NCBI RefSeq assembly: GCF_002157225.2
Contig: NZ_CP020038.1
Coordinates: 682,001-746,000, forward strand
Direction: 5' to 3'
DNA from: Agarilytica rhodophyticola
GTDB lineage: Bacteria > Pseudomonadota > Gammaproteobacteria > Pseudomonadales > Cellvibrionaceae
DNA length: 64,000 nucleotides
Shown piece after piece: positions 37,584 through 47,522 of this stretch (the first letter of the stretch is position 1; the number at the start of each line of letters is the position of its first letter). A program made the translations under genes and the position numbers. The notes under the pieces are model-generated. The model saw nothing but the letters and a program-made list of their open reading frames with translations, searched no databases and had not been told where the DNA came from.

Positions 37584-38165
37584 CTAACCTTTAAAAACTC
37601 TCTGTATTCTTTCGTCTGTCGCTATACAACGCATTGGGATATCCCAAATATCTGATACAAGACCATCTACCTGTTGGCATCGGTGAGCCAAGCCGACTAA
37701 ATCTGGCCCCAAACGGCTATATCTTTTTTTAAACGCAAAGTAACGATCATAATATCCACCTCCCATTCCTAAGCGATTGCCCCTTTGGTCAAACGCAACG
37801 AGTGGAACGAAGACTAGATCAAGTTGATGTGCTGCTATTATTTGGCAGGTAATATCAGGTTGCGAAATTCCATAACGATTTGTAACCAGCTTACTTTTCC
37901 CTTGGTATAGGCGAAAAGTCATGTTTCCTTTTTCTTTTACAGAAGGCAGATAGCAGTGTTTGCCTAGCTTCAAAGCTAGTGACAAAAGTTGGTCGGGTGA
38001 AATTTCACCGTCACTCGCAATATAAAAGCCAATATTTTTTGCATTTCGAAAAAGGGGGTGCTGTGCCAGTTTAAGCAAAAGTCTTTGGGAAGCTAACCTT
38101 TGTTGCTGAACAGAAAGTGCTTGTCTCTTCTTTCGGGTAAGGTGACGAACAGTAGATTTATTCAA
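37584..38165 (-). CDS. fau: 5-formyltetrahydrofolate cyclo-ligase
   Basis: 193 residues. Converts 5-formyl-THF to 5,10-methenyl-THF with ATP. Motifs: RKKRQALS near the start, GFYIASDGEISP, LGMGGGYYDRYF (ATP/folate site) and the closing IPMRCIATDERIQ. Directly downstream of 6S RNA on the same strand, the conserved ssrS-fau (ygfA) arrangement. Confidence 0.96.
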   Translation of the reverse strand: MNKSTVRHLTRKKRQALSVQQQRLASQRLLLKLAQHPLFRNAKNIGFYIASDGEISPDQLLSLALKLGKHCYLPSVKEKGNMTFRLYQGKSKLVTNRYGISQPDITCQIIAAHQLDLVFVPLVAFDQRGNRLGMGGGYYDRYFAFKKRYSRLGPDLVGLAHRCQQVDGLVSDIWDIPMRCIATDERIQRVFKG

Positions 38166-38229
38166 AGAATAATATCATCGTGTTATGCAATAAATTTTTT
38201 ATGCATACTAATAAAGTGATAAGAAATTA

Positions 38230-38406
38230 AATGGCCCAAGATGCCGCTGTTGGCATAACCTTGAACCGAAGAGTTCAAGGGGGAGGGGACGGCAGTATAT
38301 AAGGCTCTCCGTCTAGCGGATATGCACACCAATAAAACACATCACCTCCGAAAAAGGTATTATCGGCTCAGGGATATAGCCAACTGGCAAACACCTCAGG
38401 TTATTA
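38230..38406 (-). ncRNA. ssrS: 6S RNA
   Basis: Minus-strand sequence has the 6S hallmarks in order: closing stem CCTGAGGTG near the 5' end, CCCTGAGCCGATA, a large central bubble, AGCCTTATATACTGC, the hairpin CCTTGAACTCTTCGGTTCAAGG and the 3' closing strand GGCATCTTGGGCC. These align with E. coli 6S RNA as I know it. It binds sigma70-RNA polymerase in stationary phase. Location between zapA and fau is the conserved one. Ends estimated to within about 5 bases. Confidence 0.93.
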
Positions 38407-38632
38407 ACGAGTATAGCACTGAGAATTTTCAGGGGTAGTCTTGACAAAGGTAAAATGAGAATAAAGTTTAAATTGTTAAAGCTTTGTGAAAGATACTTAT
38501 AACTTTAAGGAAAGTTCAATTAATCTATGTAAATTTTAAAAGTATCGATTATATTGAGCTTTACTTGTGTCAATCCAGTGCCAAGGGTAGTCAAGAGAAT
38601 CTCTAGATTGAAACCAGGGACTCTCATGCAAT

Positions 38633-38920
38633 TTATTCTTTGCCTAAAGCCTCATCAAGCTTTTTGGCAATTCGCTCAAGCGCTTCTGTATCATCCGGTG
38701 GAGTATTACGTTGAACTTTTTGCAGTTCATGGCATAAATTTAATGCTGTCATTACGGCAATGCGTTCCAGCCCCACGATTGTGCCTGAAGACTTAATGGC
38801 GCGCATACGCTTATCCAGTTCCGCCGCCGCTCGATTAAGTGCGGGACGTTCATCATGTGGACAAGCAACTTGGTATTCCTTCTCCAATATATGGACGTAT
38901 GCTGTGGAAACTTCACTCAT
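38633..38920 (-). CDS. zapA: cell division protein ZapA
   Basis: 95 residues. Z-ring associated protein. YQVACPHDERPALNRAAAELDKRMRAIKSSG and ERIAVMTALNLCHEL are the globular domain, followed by a short coiled coil to the end. Preceded on the same strand by a 69-residue coiled-coil gene (10-base gap) and followed by ssrS. Confidence 0.95.
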   Translation of the reverse strand: MSEVSTAYVHILEKEYQVACPHDERPALNRAAAELDKRMRAIKSSGTIVGLERIAVMTALNLCHELQKVQRNTPPDDTEALERIAKKLDEALGKE

Positions 38921-38930
38921 ATCAATTCTC

Positions 38931-39140
38931 TCAAGACTCCGTTTCTAATGTCTTTAAATGTTGTATCATGGCTTCAACCCGCGCCCTGGCAATTTCATTT
39001 TTTTCCATAAGGCGCTTGCGTTCTTGCTGCCAACCTTCTTCTTTTGCTCTCAAGGTTGAGTTCTCTTTCTCCAGGCGACTGCAAATACGAATAAGCTCAT
39101 CGAGCTTACCTTCCACATTTTTAATCAACGACGTGGCCAT
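38931..39140 (-). CDS. TIGR02449-type, ZapB-like coiled-coil protein
   Basis: 69 residues, almost entirely coiled coil (heptads in LDELIRICSRLEKENSTL... AKEEGWQQERKRLMEKNE). It matches the small family found upstream of zapA in pseudomonads and relatives, sometimes called ZapB-like. 10 bases before zapA, so co-transcribed; a division role is inferred from this. Confidence 0.85.
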   Translation of the reverse strand: MATSLIKNVEGKLDELIRICSRLEKENSTLRAKEEGWQQERKRLMEKNEIARARVEAMIQHLKTLETES

Positions 39141-39459
39141 GTTTTCAATCGTACCTTTCTTATACTGACTAATTGACTGTTAACTTAAGTATTAAATTCT
39201 GGCTTTGTATCTTGCGTTCTGGGTCATATAAACACTGGCTACAACAGGCATCAGTTGCCATAGCGATATTACTAACACTGCATTAATTCTATACTTTGTT
39301 GTGTTATATGTATGTTTTCTAAGGCGCACTTACCGATGTTAAAGTGAATTCTAGAAAAGTATAGCTTTTTTATCAAAAAAGCTGGGTAACTACTCATATT
39401 TTGATCCTTTGATAGCGCAAAAATGGTAGCATTTCATGCTAGATTTTTGGAAATACAAT
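39141..39459. other. intergenic region between divergent zapA and ygfB clusters
   Basis: About 320 bases that must contain both promoters; no further element recognised. Confidence 0.4.
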
Positions 39460-40059
39460 ATGCAAAACAACCTCGACTTTTTTGTCCTTAATGAAATGCT
39501 CCTCAATATTGGCTCAGTTAACTCACCGGCTGAGCTGCAGGGTATGCTCTGCGGTCTATTATGCGGTGGCAAGGCCTTGTCAGAAGAAGAGTGGCGAAGT
39601 GTTGCTTTAGACTTTATGGATCTTGCTCACATTACCTTAAATGAGGAGCAGCAGAGTAATTTAATTGCACTCTACGAATTGACCGCACGTCTGCTTGAAG
39701 ATGTGAATTTTTCCTTCATGCCTATGTTGCCAGGAGATGAGTCGACGATTACTCGGCGCACCCAAGAACTTGGATACTGGTGTCAAGGCTTGTTGCACGG
39801 ATTAGGTGTCTCAGGTTTGAGTGGCGAAGCAAGCCTAAGCCCCGAAGTAGCCGATGCATTGCGCGATTTAGCGCAAATAAGCTTGGTAAGCGTAGACGAA
39901 GATGACGATCTAGAAGAAAATGAGGCCTATTGGTTAGAACTTGTAGAGTATGTCAAAGTAGCTGTGCTAACGGTTTATACTGAATTATCTGAGAGTAACT
40001 CAAATCAGAATGACTCAAATGACAATAGCGCAAATGATAAGAATAATGTGGTTCACTAA
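39460..40059 (+). CDS. ygfB: UPF0149 (YgfB/YecA) family protein
   Basis: 199 residues from ATG at 39460 (MQNNLDFFVLNEML), with GGAAA about 7 bases upstream; an ATG 24 bases earlier is less likely. Conserved SPAELQGMLCGLLCGG, LGYWCQGLLHGLG and EYVKVAVLTVYTEL. The C-terminus is an Asn/Ser/Asp repeat tail. Function not firmly known; P. aeruginosa YgfB modulates AmpDh3 expression. First gene of ygfB-pepP-ubiH-ubiI. Confidence 0.93.
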   Translation: MQNNLDFFVLNEMLLNIGSVNSPAELQGMLCGLLCGGKALSEEEWRSVALDFMDLAHITLNEEQQSNLIALYELTARLLEDVNFSFMPMLPGDESTITRRTQELGYWCQGLLHGLGVSGLSGEASLSPEVADALRDLAQISLVSVDEDDDLEENEAYWLELVEYVKVAVLTVYTELSESNSNQNDSNDNSANDKNNVVH

Positions 40060-40062
40060 AAT

Positions 40063-41376
40063 ATGAGTATTAGTAAAGCAGAATACAGCCGTCGACGTAA
40101 GCAACTAATGAGCATGATGGAGCCTAATAGCATTGCTATTTTGCCTTCGGGAAGTGAAAAGGTGCGCAGTCGTGATACTGATTATCCCTTCCGTCAAGAC
40201 AGCGATTTTTTATACCTCTCTGGCTTCCAAGAGCCTGAATCTGTGCTGGTGCTGATTCCTGAGAGAGAACATGGCGAGGTGGTCTATTTTTGCCGTGAAA
40301 AAGATCGGGAGCGGGAAATTTGGGATGGCTTTCGTGAAGGCCCAGAAGGTGTTTGCGCTCACTATGGCGCCGACGATGCTTTTCCTATTGGGGATATTGA
40401 TGAAATTCTGCCCGGTCTGATTGAAGGACGCGAACGTGTTTATTATACCTTAGGTAAAAATGCGGCATTTGATAAACATGTTATGGATTGGGTCAATGCC
40501 ATTCGTGCGAATGTGCGTGCAGGTGCTTCATCCCCAGGTGAATTCTTAGATTTAGATCATATCTTGCACGATGTTCGTTTGTACAAAAGCGCGGAAGAAT
40601 CAAGAATTATGGAGCGAGCTGCGCAAATTTCGGCATCGGCTCATAAGCGCGCTATGGAAATCTGTAAGCCCGGTATGCTGGAGTATCAGTTGGAAGCTGA
40701 AATTATGCATGTCTGTGCTATGCAAGGTGGACGTTACCAAGCTTATAACGCCATTGTCGGTGGCGGTAAAAATGCTTGTATTTTGCACTACGTAGGGAAT
40801 GGAGATAAATTGAAGTCTGGCGACTTAGTATTAATTGACGCCGGGTGTGAATATGAGAATTATGCCTCGGATATCACCAGGACATTTCCTGTGAATGGCA
40901 AATTTAGCAAAGAGCAAGCGGCGGTATATGAAGTTGTACTGGCGGCCCAACTAGCGGCTATTGACAAGGTTGTGCCGGGTAACCACTGGAATGAACCTCA
41001 TGACGCATCAGTAAAAGTAATTACCGAAGGCCTAGTGGGCCTGGGGCTGCTGCAAGGTGATGTAGACGAGTTAATTGAGCAGGAAGCTTATAAAGACTTT
41101 TACATGCACCGTATTGGCCACTGGATCGGCATGGACGTTCACGATGTTGGTGACTACAAAGTTGGTGGCGAATGGCGCGTGCTGGAAGCAGGTATGGTGA
41201 TGACAGTAGAGCCTGGGATTTATATTTCACCAGATAACACTGATGTGCCAGCTAAATGGCGTGGTATTGGAATTCGTATTGAAGATGATGTATTGGTGAC
41301 TAAGGATGGCCATCATATTTTATCGGCTGACGTGCCTAAAAGTATCGACCAAATAGAGGCTTTGATGGCCAGCTAA
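40063..41376 (+). CDS. pepP: Xaa-Pro aminopeptidase P
   Basis: 437 residues. Removes N-terminal residues preceding proline. N-terminal creatinase-like domain (RDTDYPFRQDSDFLYLSGF) and pita-bread catalytic domain with metal ligands in DAGCEYENYASDITRTFP, HRIGHWIGMDVHD, VEPGIY and RIEDDVLVT. 3 bases after ygfB; its stop overlaps ubiH start (TAATG). Confidence 0.98.
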   Translation: MSISKAEYSRRRKQLMSMMEPNSIAILPSGSEKVRSRDTDYPFRQDSDFLYLSGFQEPESVLVLIPEREHGEVVYFCREKDREREIWDGFREGPEGVCAHYGADDAFPIGDIDEILPGLIEGRERVYYTLGKNAAFDKHVMDWVNAIRANVRAGASSPGEFLDLDHILHDVRLYKSAEESRIMERAAQISASAHKRAMEICKPGMLEYQLEAEIMHVCAMQGGRYQAYNAIVGGGKNACILHYVGNGDKLKSGDLVLIDAGCEYENYASDITRTFPVNGKFSKEQAAVYEVVLAAQLAAIDKVVPGNHWNEPHDASVKVITEGLVGLGLLQGDVDELIEQEAYKDFYMHRIGHWIGMDVHDVGDYKVGGEWRVLEAGMVMTVEPGIYISPDNTDVPAKWRGIGIRIEDDVLVTKDGHHILSADVPKSIDQIEALMAS

Positions 41377-42683
41377 TGAGTGCAGATAGACTTGAAACAT
41401 CTACCCATCAGGCTAATTATCAAGAAGGGTCACTCCAAACGGATGTGGCTATTGTCGGCGGCGGAATGGTGGGGCTGTCGCTGGCATTACTCGTTGCTCA
41501 TAAAATCCCTGACGCTCGTATCAGCATTATCGAGCACTACCCTTTAGACACATCTCAGTCACACACAAAAAAAATGTACCAACCTAGCTTTGATGAGCGT
41601 TCAACCGCGATATCGAGCAATAGTGCAACAATTTTTAAGCAGCTTGGTTTATGGTGTGATATCCAACAGCACATCACGCCTATTAGCAGAGTGCATGTGA
41701 CTGATCGTGGACACTTCGGTGCAACTTCCTATGCTGAACAGGATAACAACAACCAGTCCCTGGGTTTTGTGGTAGATAACCGATGGTTAGGATATTGTCT
41801 GGCGCAGAAAACTGCTCAACTACCTAACATTGAAATCTTCGCTCCTGCGAATGCTAAAAATATAAGCTTTCATTCAGGTGGTGCCACTATTGAGCTAGAT
41901 GGAAGCAATGTGAGCAGGGGGGCTAGCCATTTTCCTCGTGAGCTTAATTGTGATCTGCTAGTGGTAGCAGATGGCGCTGAATCTGAATTACGACAAAAAA
42001 TGGGTATTGCCACAGAAGAAGATGATTATCACCAGGTGGCTGTAATTGCGAATGTTGAGTTTGAACATGCACACCATGGTGTTGCTTATGAGCGTTTCAC
42101 TGAATCCGGCCCGCTCGCTTTGTTACCTTTGGGAGCAAGAAACAGTGCTTCGAAATCGGCTTTGGTGTGGACGACACCTAAAAGTAAAGTAGATGAAGTG
42201 ATGGGTTGGGATGACCACACTTTCCTAACAAATCTACAGAGTGCTTTTGGCTATCGGCTCGGTCACTTTACAAAAGTTGGTGAGCGTCATCATTATTCTC
42301 TCAAATGTGTGATTGCGAAAGAACAAGTGCGTTCATCTATGGTACTCATGGGAAATGCTGCGCACTACCTGCATCCAGTAGCAGGGCAAGGCTTTAATTT
42401 GGCTCTGCGTGATTGTTTACATCTGTCTAATCAACTTGCTAAGCAACAACAGCGAGGAGAACCTTTAGGCCAGCTACAAGGTTTGCAAGAGTATGTTGCA
42501 AATCAACAATCTGATCAGTGGCTCACAGTAAATATGAGCCATAATTTTAATCGTCTGTTTACTAATGAGAATAAGGCGGCACAAGCGTTACGTAATGTAG
42601 GTCTACTTGGTTTGGGTTTATTTCAACCAGCGAAAGATACGTTTTTTAATCGCATGATGGGAAAAGGCGCTCGAATTTTCTAA
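41376..42683 (+). CDS. ubiH: 2-octaprenyl-6-methoxyphenol hydroxylase UbiH
   Basis: 435 residues. FAD-dependent hydroxylase of ubiquinone synthesis. Dinucleotide fold AIVGGGMVGLSLAL, DG motif VVADGAESELR, and MGNAAHYLHPVAGQGFNLALRD where Asn replaces the Asp of GDAAH as in other UbiH. Residues about 45-60 carry a short insertion. Overlaps pepP by one base. Confidence 0.95.
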   Translation: MSADRLETSTHQANYQEGSLQTDVAIVGGGMVGLSLALLVAHKIPDARISIIEHYPLDTSQSHTKKMYQPSFDERSTAISSNSATIFKQLGLWCDIQQHITPISRVHVTDRGHFGATSYAEQDNNNQSLGFVVDNRWLGYCLAQKTAQLPNIEIFAPANAKNISFHSGGATIELDGSNVSRGASHFPRELNCDLLVVADGAESELRQKMGIATEEDDYHQVAVIANVEFEHAHHGVAYERFTESGPLALLPLGARNSASKSALVWTTPKSKVDEVMGWDDHTFLTNLQSAFGYRLGHFTKVGERHHYSLKCVIAKEQVRSSMVLMGNAAHYLHPVAGQGFNLALRDCLHLSNQLAKQQQRGEPLGQLQGLQEYVANQQSDQWLTVNMSHNFNRLFTNENKAAQALRNVGLLGLGLFQPAKDTFFNRMMGKGARIF

Positions 42684-42727
42684 TGTCTACATTTATTAAT
42701 AACTGCAAAGGAATTTACATTTAAGCA

Positions 42728-43942
42728 ATGATTAACGATGATAACACCAGCTTTGATCTCGTGATTGTCGGTGGTGGCTTGATAGGTATTAGTTTGGCTA
42801 ATCTTGTAGCTCAGCATGCGCCAGAGTTAAATATCGCTCTGGTGGATGCTGGATTCGCTAATCTTGAAGAGCCGAAGGTGGATGGTTATGATCCTCGAGT
42901 TGTTGCCTTATCCAAAGCCTCTGAAAAAATATTTTCAGATCTAGGAATATGGCCTGCAGTATTGGCTGAGCGTGCCTGTCCCTACTACGAAATGTTTGTG
43001 TGGGATGGTGAGGGTACTGGTAATATTCGTTTTAATAGCCATGATATTGATGCTGATAACCTTGGTCATATTGTAGAAAACTCCGTATTGCTTTCGGTTT
43101 TGTACAAGCAGCTGGATAAGGTTAGTCAAACAGCCCTATACCTAGGACGTAAGGTTGAAGCGCTTGAGAATCACTCTGATATTTCCAGTATTCGCCTTGA
43201 TAATGGTGAGGTATTAAGTGCTCCTCTGATTGTCGCTGCCGATGGCGCTAAGTCTCATATTAGAGATTTAGCAGGTTTTGCCACCAACCAGTGGGATTAT
43301 GGCCACAGCGCTATTGTTACCACAGTAATGACTGAGAAAAAACATCAATTTACCGCTCGGCAGCGTTTCACCGATGATGGTCCCCTTGCATTTCTCCCGC
43401 TAGGCGAGCCTGGCAAGGAGAATTATTGCTCTATTGTATGGTCTATAAAGCATGCCGCTGCTGAAAAAATGATGGCGCTTGACGATAAGGCTTTTTGTCG
43501 CGAATTAAGTCGAGCCTTTGAATATAAACTTGGCGAAGTAACACAGGCGGATAAGCGACTAAGTATTGCTCTTACTCAGCGTCATGCTAAGCGCTATGTG
43601 ACTAATGGAGTGGTATTGGTTGGGGATGCCGCGCACACAATTCATCCTCTTGCGGGGCAAGGTGCGAATATGGGGCTTTATGATGTCAAAGTGCTTTGTG
43701 AAGAAATTGAGCGCGCAGTAACGAGGAAGCTTCCTCTGTCAGATATATCTATTATTAAGCGTTATGAGCGTCGTCGTCAGCCTCACAATTTACTGGCAAT
43801 GTCTACTATGGAGGGATTTAAGCGTTTATTTGGCTCGGATAATGTGGCATTGCGCTGGCTTCGAAATGAGGGATTACGCCGAGTCGATAGTTTGCCTTGG
43901 TTGAAAAATCAATTTTCTAAAATTGCCGGTGGCCAAATATAA
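42728..43942 (+). CDS. ubiI: UbiI/VisC-family FAD hydroxylase
   Basis: 404 residues. FAD motifs VIVGGGLIGISLANL, VAADGAKSHIRD and GDAAHTIHPLAGQGANMGLYD. Paralogue of UbiH; position after ubiH and the GDAAHTIHPLAGQG form indicate UbiI (VisC), the C5 hydroxylase, though UbiF-like roles cannot be separated by eye. 44 bases after ubiH. Confidence 0.93.
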   Translation: MINDDNTSFDLVIVGGGLIGISLANLVAQHAPELNIALVDAGFANLEEPKVDGYDPRVVALSKASEKIFSDLGIWPAVLAERACPYYEMFVWDGEGTGNIRFNSHDIDADNLGHIVENSVLLSVLYKQLDKVSQTALYLGRKVEALENHSDISSIRLDNGEVLSAPLIVAADGAKSHIRDLAGFATNQWDYGHSAIVTTVMTEKKHQFTARQRFTDDGPLAFLPLGEPGKENYCSIVWSIKHAAAEKMMALDDKAFCRELSRAFEYKLGEVTQADKRLSIALTQRHAKRYVTNGVVLVGDAAHTIHPLAGQGANMGLYDVKVLCEEIERAVTRKLPLSDISIIKRYERRRQPHNLLAMSTMEGFKRLFGSDNVALRWLRNEGLRRVDSLPWLKNQFSKIAGGQI

Positions 43943-44001
43943 AACCTCAACACACTATACTTTAATTATGTCGTATATTTTTTTGCTAAGAGGGATCTAA
44001 G

Positions 44002-45240
44002 GTGCATGCTGAACACAAAGACTGGCTAATGTGCCATGACTGCGGTGAGCTGCAAGCAGTTGTGGCAGTTTCTCCTGAGCACGAAATGGTATGCTGTGTT
44101 TGTAATAATGTTCTTCATATTGGTTATGGTAAGTGGTTGCAATCTGCTAGTGCTTTAGCAATAACTGCAGCCTTATTATTTCTTGTTAGTCAGTTTGCAC
44201 CGTTTCTAACACTTGAAATTGGGGCGCAGAGTAAAACCATTACTATTCTCGATGGTTTTTGGGCGTTGTTTGAGCGTGGTAATTGGATTTTGGCGGCGAT
44301 GGTTATCACCACCATCTTTTTATTTCCTCTATTTGAAATCTTTGCCTTTCTTTACTTATTGATACCGTACAACTTTAATCGCAAAGTTCCTGGCCAGTCG
44401 GTGATCTTGCGTTGGCTTGTGCAAGCCCAGTCGTGGAGTATGTTAGAGGTTTTTTTACTCAGTGTTGTGGTTGCCTCGGTCAAGATGGCAGATATGGCGT
44501 ATCTAAAGTTAGAGCTCGGCGCCTATGCGCTGTTTTTACTGGTCGGTGTACTGATTTTAGCCTATTTAAAAATGGACAGGCGCAATATTTGGTCGTGGAT
44601 GAATCCTAACAATTATTTTACCCAGTCAGATCAAGAAGTGGTTCACGATTGCCACATCTGTCAGGCGATGGTGGGGGAGTCCATTGTTGATAGTAAAGGT
44701 GAGTGTCCTCGTTGTATGAGTGCGATTCATAAGCGTGTGCCCAATAGTTTGCAGAAGTCGACAGCTTTTGTCGTGGCATCCATTATTCTATATATTCCTG
44801 CCAACGTATTGCCGATTATGACCTACACCTCTTTGGGGATTACAGAGACAGACACCATAATCTCTGGTGTCATTGCTCTTGTTGGTGCTGGTTTATATTG
44901 GATAGCTCTCGTGGTTTTTACAGCTAGTGTGTTAGTGCCAGTATTGAAACTTGTGATTCTGGCTTATCTTATTATCTCGGTTTACGCCGGCTGGACGACG
45001 GGAATAAAGCATCGCACCTTTTTGTATCGAGTTATAGAAGTAGTGGGACGTTGGTCAATGGTGGATGTTTTTGTGGTCACTATCTTTACTGCTATTGTGC
45101 AATTTGGCTTCGTTTACACCGTTGAGCCAGAGGCGGCAATTATTGCTTTTGGTGCCGTTGTCGTGCTGACCATGATTGCAGCAGAAACGTTTGACCCGCG
45201 ATTATTGTGGGATGGATTAGAAAAACAAAATGATAAATAA
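44002..45240 (+). CDS. pqiA: intermembrane transport protein PqiA
   Basis: 412 residues from GTG with AGAGGGA upstream. Duplicated module, each with a zinc-ribbon-like Cys set (CHDCGEL...CCVCNN at the start; CHICQA...CPRCMS at about 216-236) and four membrane helices. Inner-membrane partner of the MCE protein PqiB in moving lipids across the periplasm. Overlaps pqiB by 11 bases. Confidence 0.95.
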   Translation: MHAEHKDWLMCHDCGELQAVVAVSPEHEMVCCVCNNVLHIGYGKWLQSASALAITAALLFLVSQFAPFLTLEIGAQSKTITILDGFWALFERGNWILAAMVITTIFLFPLFEIFAFLYLLIPYNFNRKVPGQSVILRWLVQAQSWSMLEVFLLSVVVASVKMADMAYLKLELGAYALFLLVGVLILAYLKMDRRNIWSWMNPNNYFTQSDQEVVHDCHICQAMVGESIVDSKGECPRCMSAIHKRVPNSLQKSTAFVVASIILYIPANVLPIMTYTSLGITETDTIISGVIALVGAGLYWIALVVFTASVLVPVLKLVILAYLIISVYAGWTTGIKHRTFLYRVIEVVGRWSMVDVFVVTIFTAIVQFGFVYTVEPEAAIIAFGAVVVLTMIAAETFDPRLLWDGLEKQNDK

Positions 45241-46834
45241 AGCAGTTGTAAAAAAAATTCACGGTATATCACCTGTTTGGATTGTACCTATCGTCGCCTT
45301 AGCTATTGCTATTTGGATTGCAGTGCAAGCGCGTATAGAAAAGGGCACAGAAATACAAATTACTTTTGCTCAAGCCTCGGATATTATCGCAGGTCAAACA
45401 TTGATTAAATTAAAAAACGTTGAAGTGGGGAAAGTTAAGTCGCTGCGTTTAAGTCCAGATTTAAAATCAGTAGTTGTCACAGCTGAATTAGATAGTAGTG
45501 TGTCATCTCATCTCAGTGAAAATACGCGATTTTGGGTGGTAACGCCTCGTATAAGCACTGCCGGTGTTTCAAACCTTGGAACCTTAATTTCCGGCGTATA
45601 TATTTTAATGGATCCGGGTGAGAAAGGTCGTAGAAGAACTAAATTTGAAGGCTTAAATGAATCTCCCGCTTTTGAATCAGATGAGCCAGGTACTCAATAT
45701 GTTTTGCAGGCAGAAGAGCTGGGTCGACTGCAAATAGGCTCCCCCATATATTTTAGGCAAATTCGTGTTGGTGAAATTACCGGATATAACTTATCAAAAA
45801 ACAGTGAGGCTGTTGACGTCCATATTTTTATTCGTGCTCCTCACGACGAGATAGTTACGGAGCGCAGTCGTTTTTGGAATGTCAGCGGTTTTGGTGTCAG
45901 TGTTAATGCCAGTGGTATTAAAGCGCGAATGGAGTCTCTTGTATCACTAATTAATGGCGGTATCGCATTTGATAACGCGGCAGATTATGAAAAAAGTAAA
46001 CAGGCTGATCCAACCCATCGTTTTTATTTACATCCTGATAGAGAATCGGTGTTAGAGGGGCAGTTTGATATTGAGTACTTTTACGTACTTAAATTTTCGG
46101 GCTCCTTAAGAGGATTAAGTGTCGGTGCACCAGTAGAATTTCGTGGTATAAAAGTGGGCGAGGTTGTAGATATCAAGCTAGCAAATTCTGACAATACGGA
46201 TAAAAACCTTTATGTTTATATTTCCATGGAGCCTCAGCGTTTAGAGCCCAATACTTCGCCAAGCCGAGAAGAAGTTGATGAAAAAATGGATGGTATGATT
46301 AAGCAAGGGCTACGTGGACAGATGAAAGTCGCAAGTTTAATTACGGGATCTCGTTTTATCGATCTCGCGTTTTTCGATGATAATTCTGATGCGGCATTAA
46401 TTCGAGGCAAAAACTATTCGGAGATTCCTACCATAACCGACGACTCGATCGATCTTATCACCAAACAAGTTTCTGAGGTATTAACGAAAGTAAATGCCAT
46501 TCCTATCGATCAAATTGGTAATGATTTAGCGGGTAGTATGGCCAGTTTAAATAAAATACTGAGCACTTTGGAAAAAGAAAATACTGCGGGCAAAGTGGAC
46601 GGTGCTGTTGCCAATCTTGAGCAAACCTTACAAGCTGCTAACCAAGCCTTACAACAAATGGCAGATACAATGAAGACTGTGGATCAGGCAATCGCTCCAG
46701 ATTCTGAATTGAAGTACGAATTAAATGACATGCTGAAATCTGTTGGCGACGCCGCCAAATCATTGGAACTGTTTATGAATGAACTTAACCGTCATCCTAA
46801 TTCGCTGATTTCTGGAGCGAAAAAAGATGAGTAA
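45230..46834 (+). CDS. pqiB: MCE-domain intermembrane transport protein PqiB
   Basis: 534 residues. N-terminal membrane anchor (about 14-34) and three MlaD/MCE domains (about 40-130, 155-250, 280-385), each with a V/I-G-x-V/I motif (VGKVKSL, VGEITGY, VGEVVDI), then a long helical C-terminal part (about 420-520) that builds the needle-like tunnel. Length matches E. coli PqiB (546). Confidence 0.96.
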   Translation: MINKAVVKKIHGISPVWIVPIVALAIAIWIAVQARIEKGTEIQITFAQASDIIAGQTLIKLKNVEVGKVKSLRLSPDLKSVVVTAELDSSVSSHLSENTRFWVVTPRISTAGVSNLGTLISGVYILMDPGEKGRRRTKFEGLNESPAFESDEPGTQYVLQAEELGRLQIGSPIYFRQIRVGEITGYNLSKNSEAVDVHIFIRAPHDEIVTERSRFWNVSGFGVSVNASGIKARMESLVSLINGGIAFDNAADYEKSKQADPTHRFYLHPDRESVLEGQFDIEYFYVLKFSGSLRGLSVGAPVEFRGIKVGEVVDIKLANSDNTDKNLYVYISMEPQRLEPNTSPSREEVDEKMDGMIKQGLRGQMKVASLITGSRFIDLAFFDDNSDAALIRGKNYSEIPTITDDSIDLITKQVSEVLTKVNAIPIDQIGNDLAGSMASLNKILSTLEKENTAGKVDGAVANLEQTLQAANQALQQMADTMKTVDQAIAPDSELKYELNDMLKSVGDAAKSLELFMNELNRHPNSLISGAKKDE

Positions 46835-47438
46835 TTACAAACGTTTTTTAAATACTATTATCATCAGCAGTATTGTCTTTTTGTTGCAAAGTTGCACGTC
46901 CAGCGGTCCTGCAACGAGCTTTTATTCGTTATTTGCTCATCCGTCACCAGAAAAAGTTTCCTTTAATAATAAGGGAACGACTATTGGTATTGCCCCAGTG
47001 ACGCTTCCAGAATATTTGGATAATCCGTCAGTTATTAGTTTAACTGAAACGCAGAGAGTTAAAATCCTTGGTTACCATGCGTGGGCTGGTAGTTTTAAAG
47101 AGTCGATTAACCGTGTATTGGCCGATGATATTTCCAATATTTTAAACTTAGATGCGGTGTGGTCTTTTCCTTGGGACAATCGTATACGTCCAGACTATCA
47201 AATACGCATTGTGTTTGATGAATTAGCCGGTAAGCAGGGTGATAAAGTTCGTCTTAAAGCAAAATGGACGGTGCTAAATAAAAAGGGAAATACGGCTGTT
47301 CTTGTGGGTTCTAAAAATATCGAACAGGCAACAAACTCTAAGAGTGCCGATGATTATGTCGCAGCAATAAATAGAACACTTAATGAGTTGAGTCTGTCGA
47401 TAGCAAAACAGCTAGCGGCTCGTTTGTCTGAGTCTTAA
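46827..47438 (+). CDS. pqiC: outer-membrane lipoprotein PqiC
   Basis: 203 residues. Lipoprotein signal with LLQSC (Cys23). DUF330/ABC-type transport auxiliary domain: FYSLFAHP, IGIAPVTLPEYLDNPSVISL, WAGSFKESINRVLADDIS. Anchors the PqiB tunnel at the outer membrane. Overlaps pqiB by 8 bases; operon pqiABC. Confidence 0.95.
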   Translation: MSNYKRFLNTIIISSIVFLLQSCTSSGPATSFYSLFAHPSPEKVSFNNKGTTIGIAPVTLPEYLDNPSVISLTETQRVKILGYHAWAGSFKESINRVLADDISNILNLDAVWSFPWDNRIRPDYQIRIVFDELAGKQGDKVRLKAKWTVLNKKGNTAVLVGSKNIEQATNSKSADDYVAAINRTLNELSLSIAKQLAARLSES

Positions 47439-47460
47439 CCCTAATCAAATATTTATTACT

Positions 47461-47496
47461 AATTTGTAGGGAGTAAAGAGCGCCCTACAAATTTTC
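47461..47496 (+). terminator. terminator after pqiC
   Basis: AATTTGTAGGG / CCCTACAAATT, perfect 11-bp stem, 11-base loop, followed by TTCT; 22 bases after the pqiC stop. Confidence 0.7.
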
Positions 47497-47522
47497 TCAG
47501 TTAATTAAAGTTGGTGAAGATC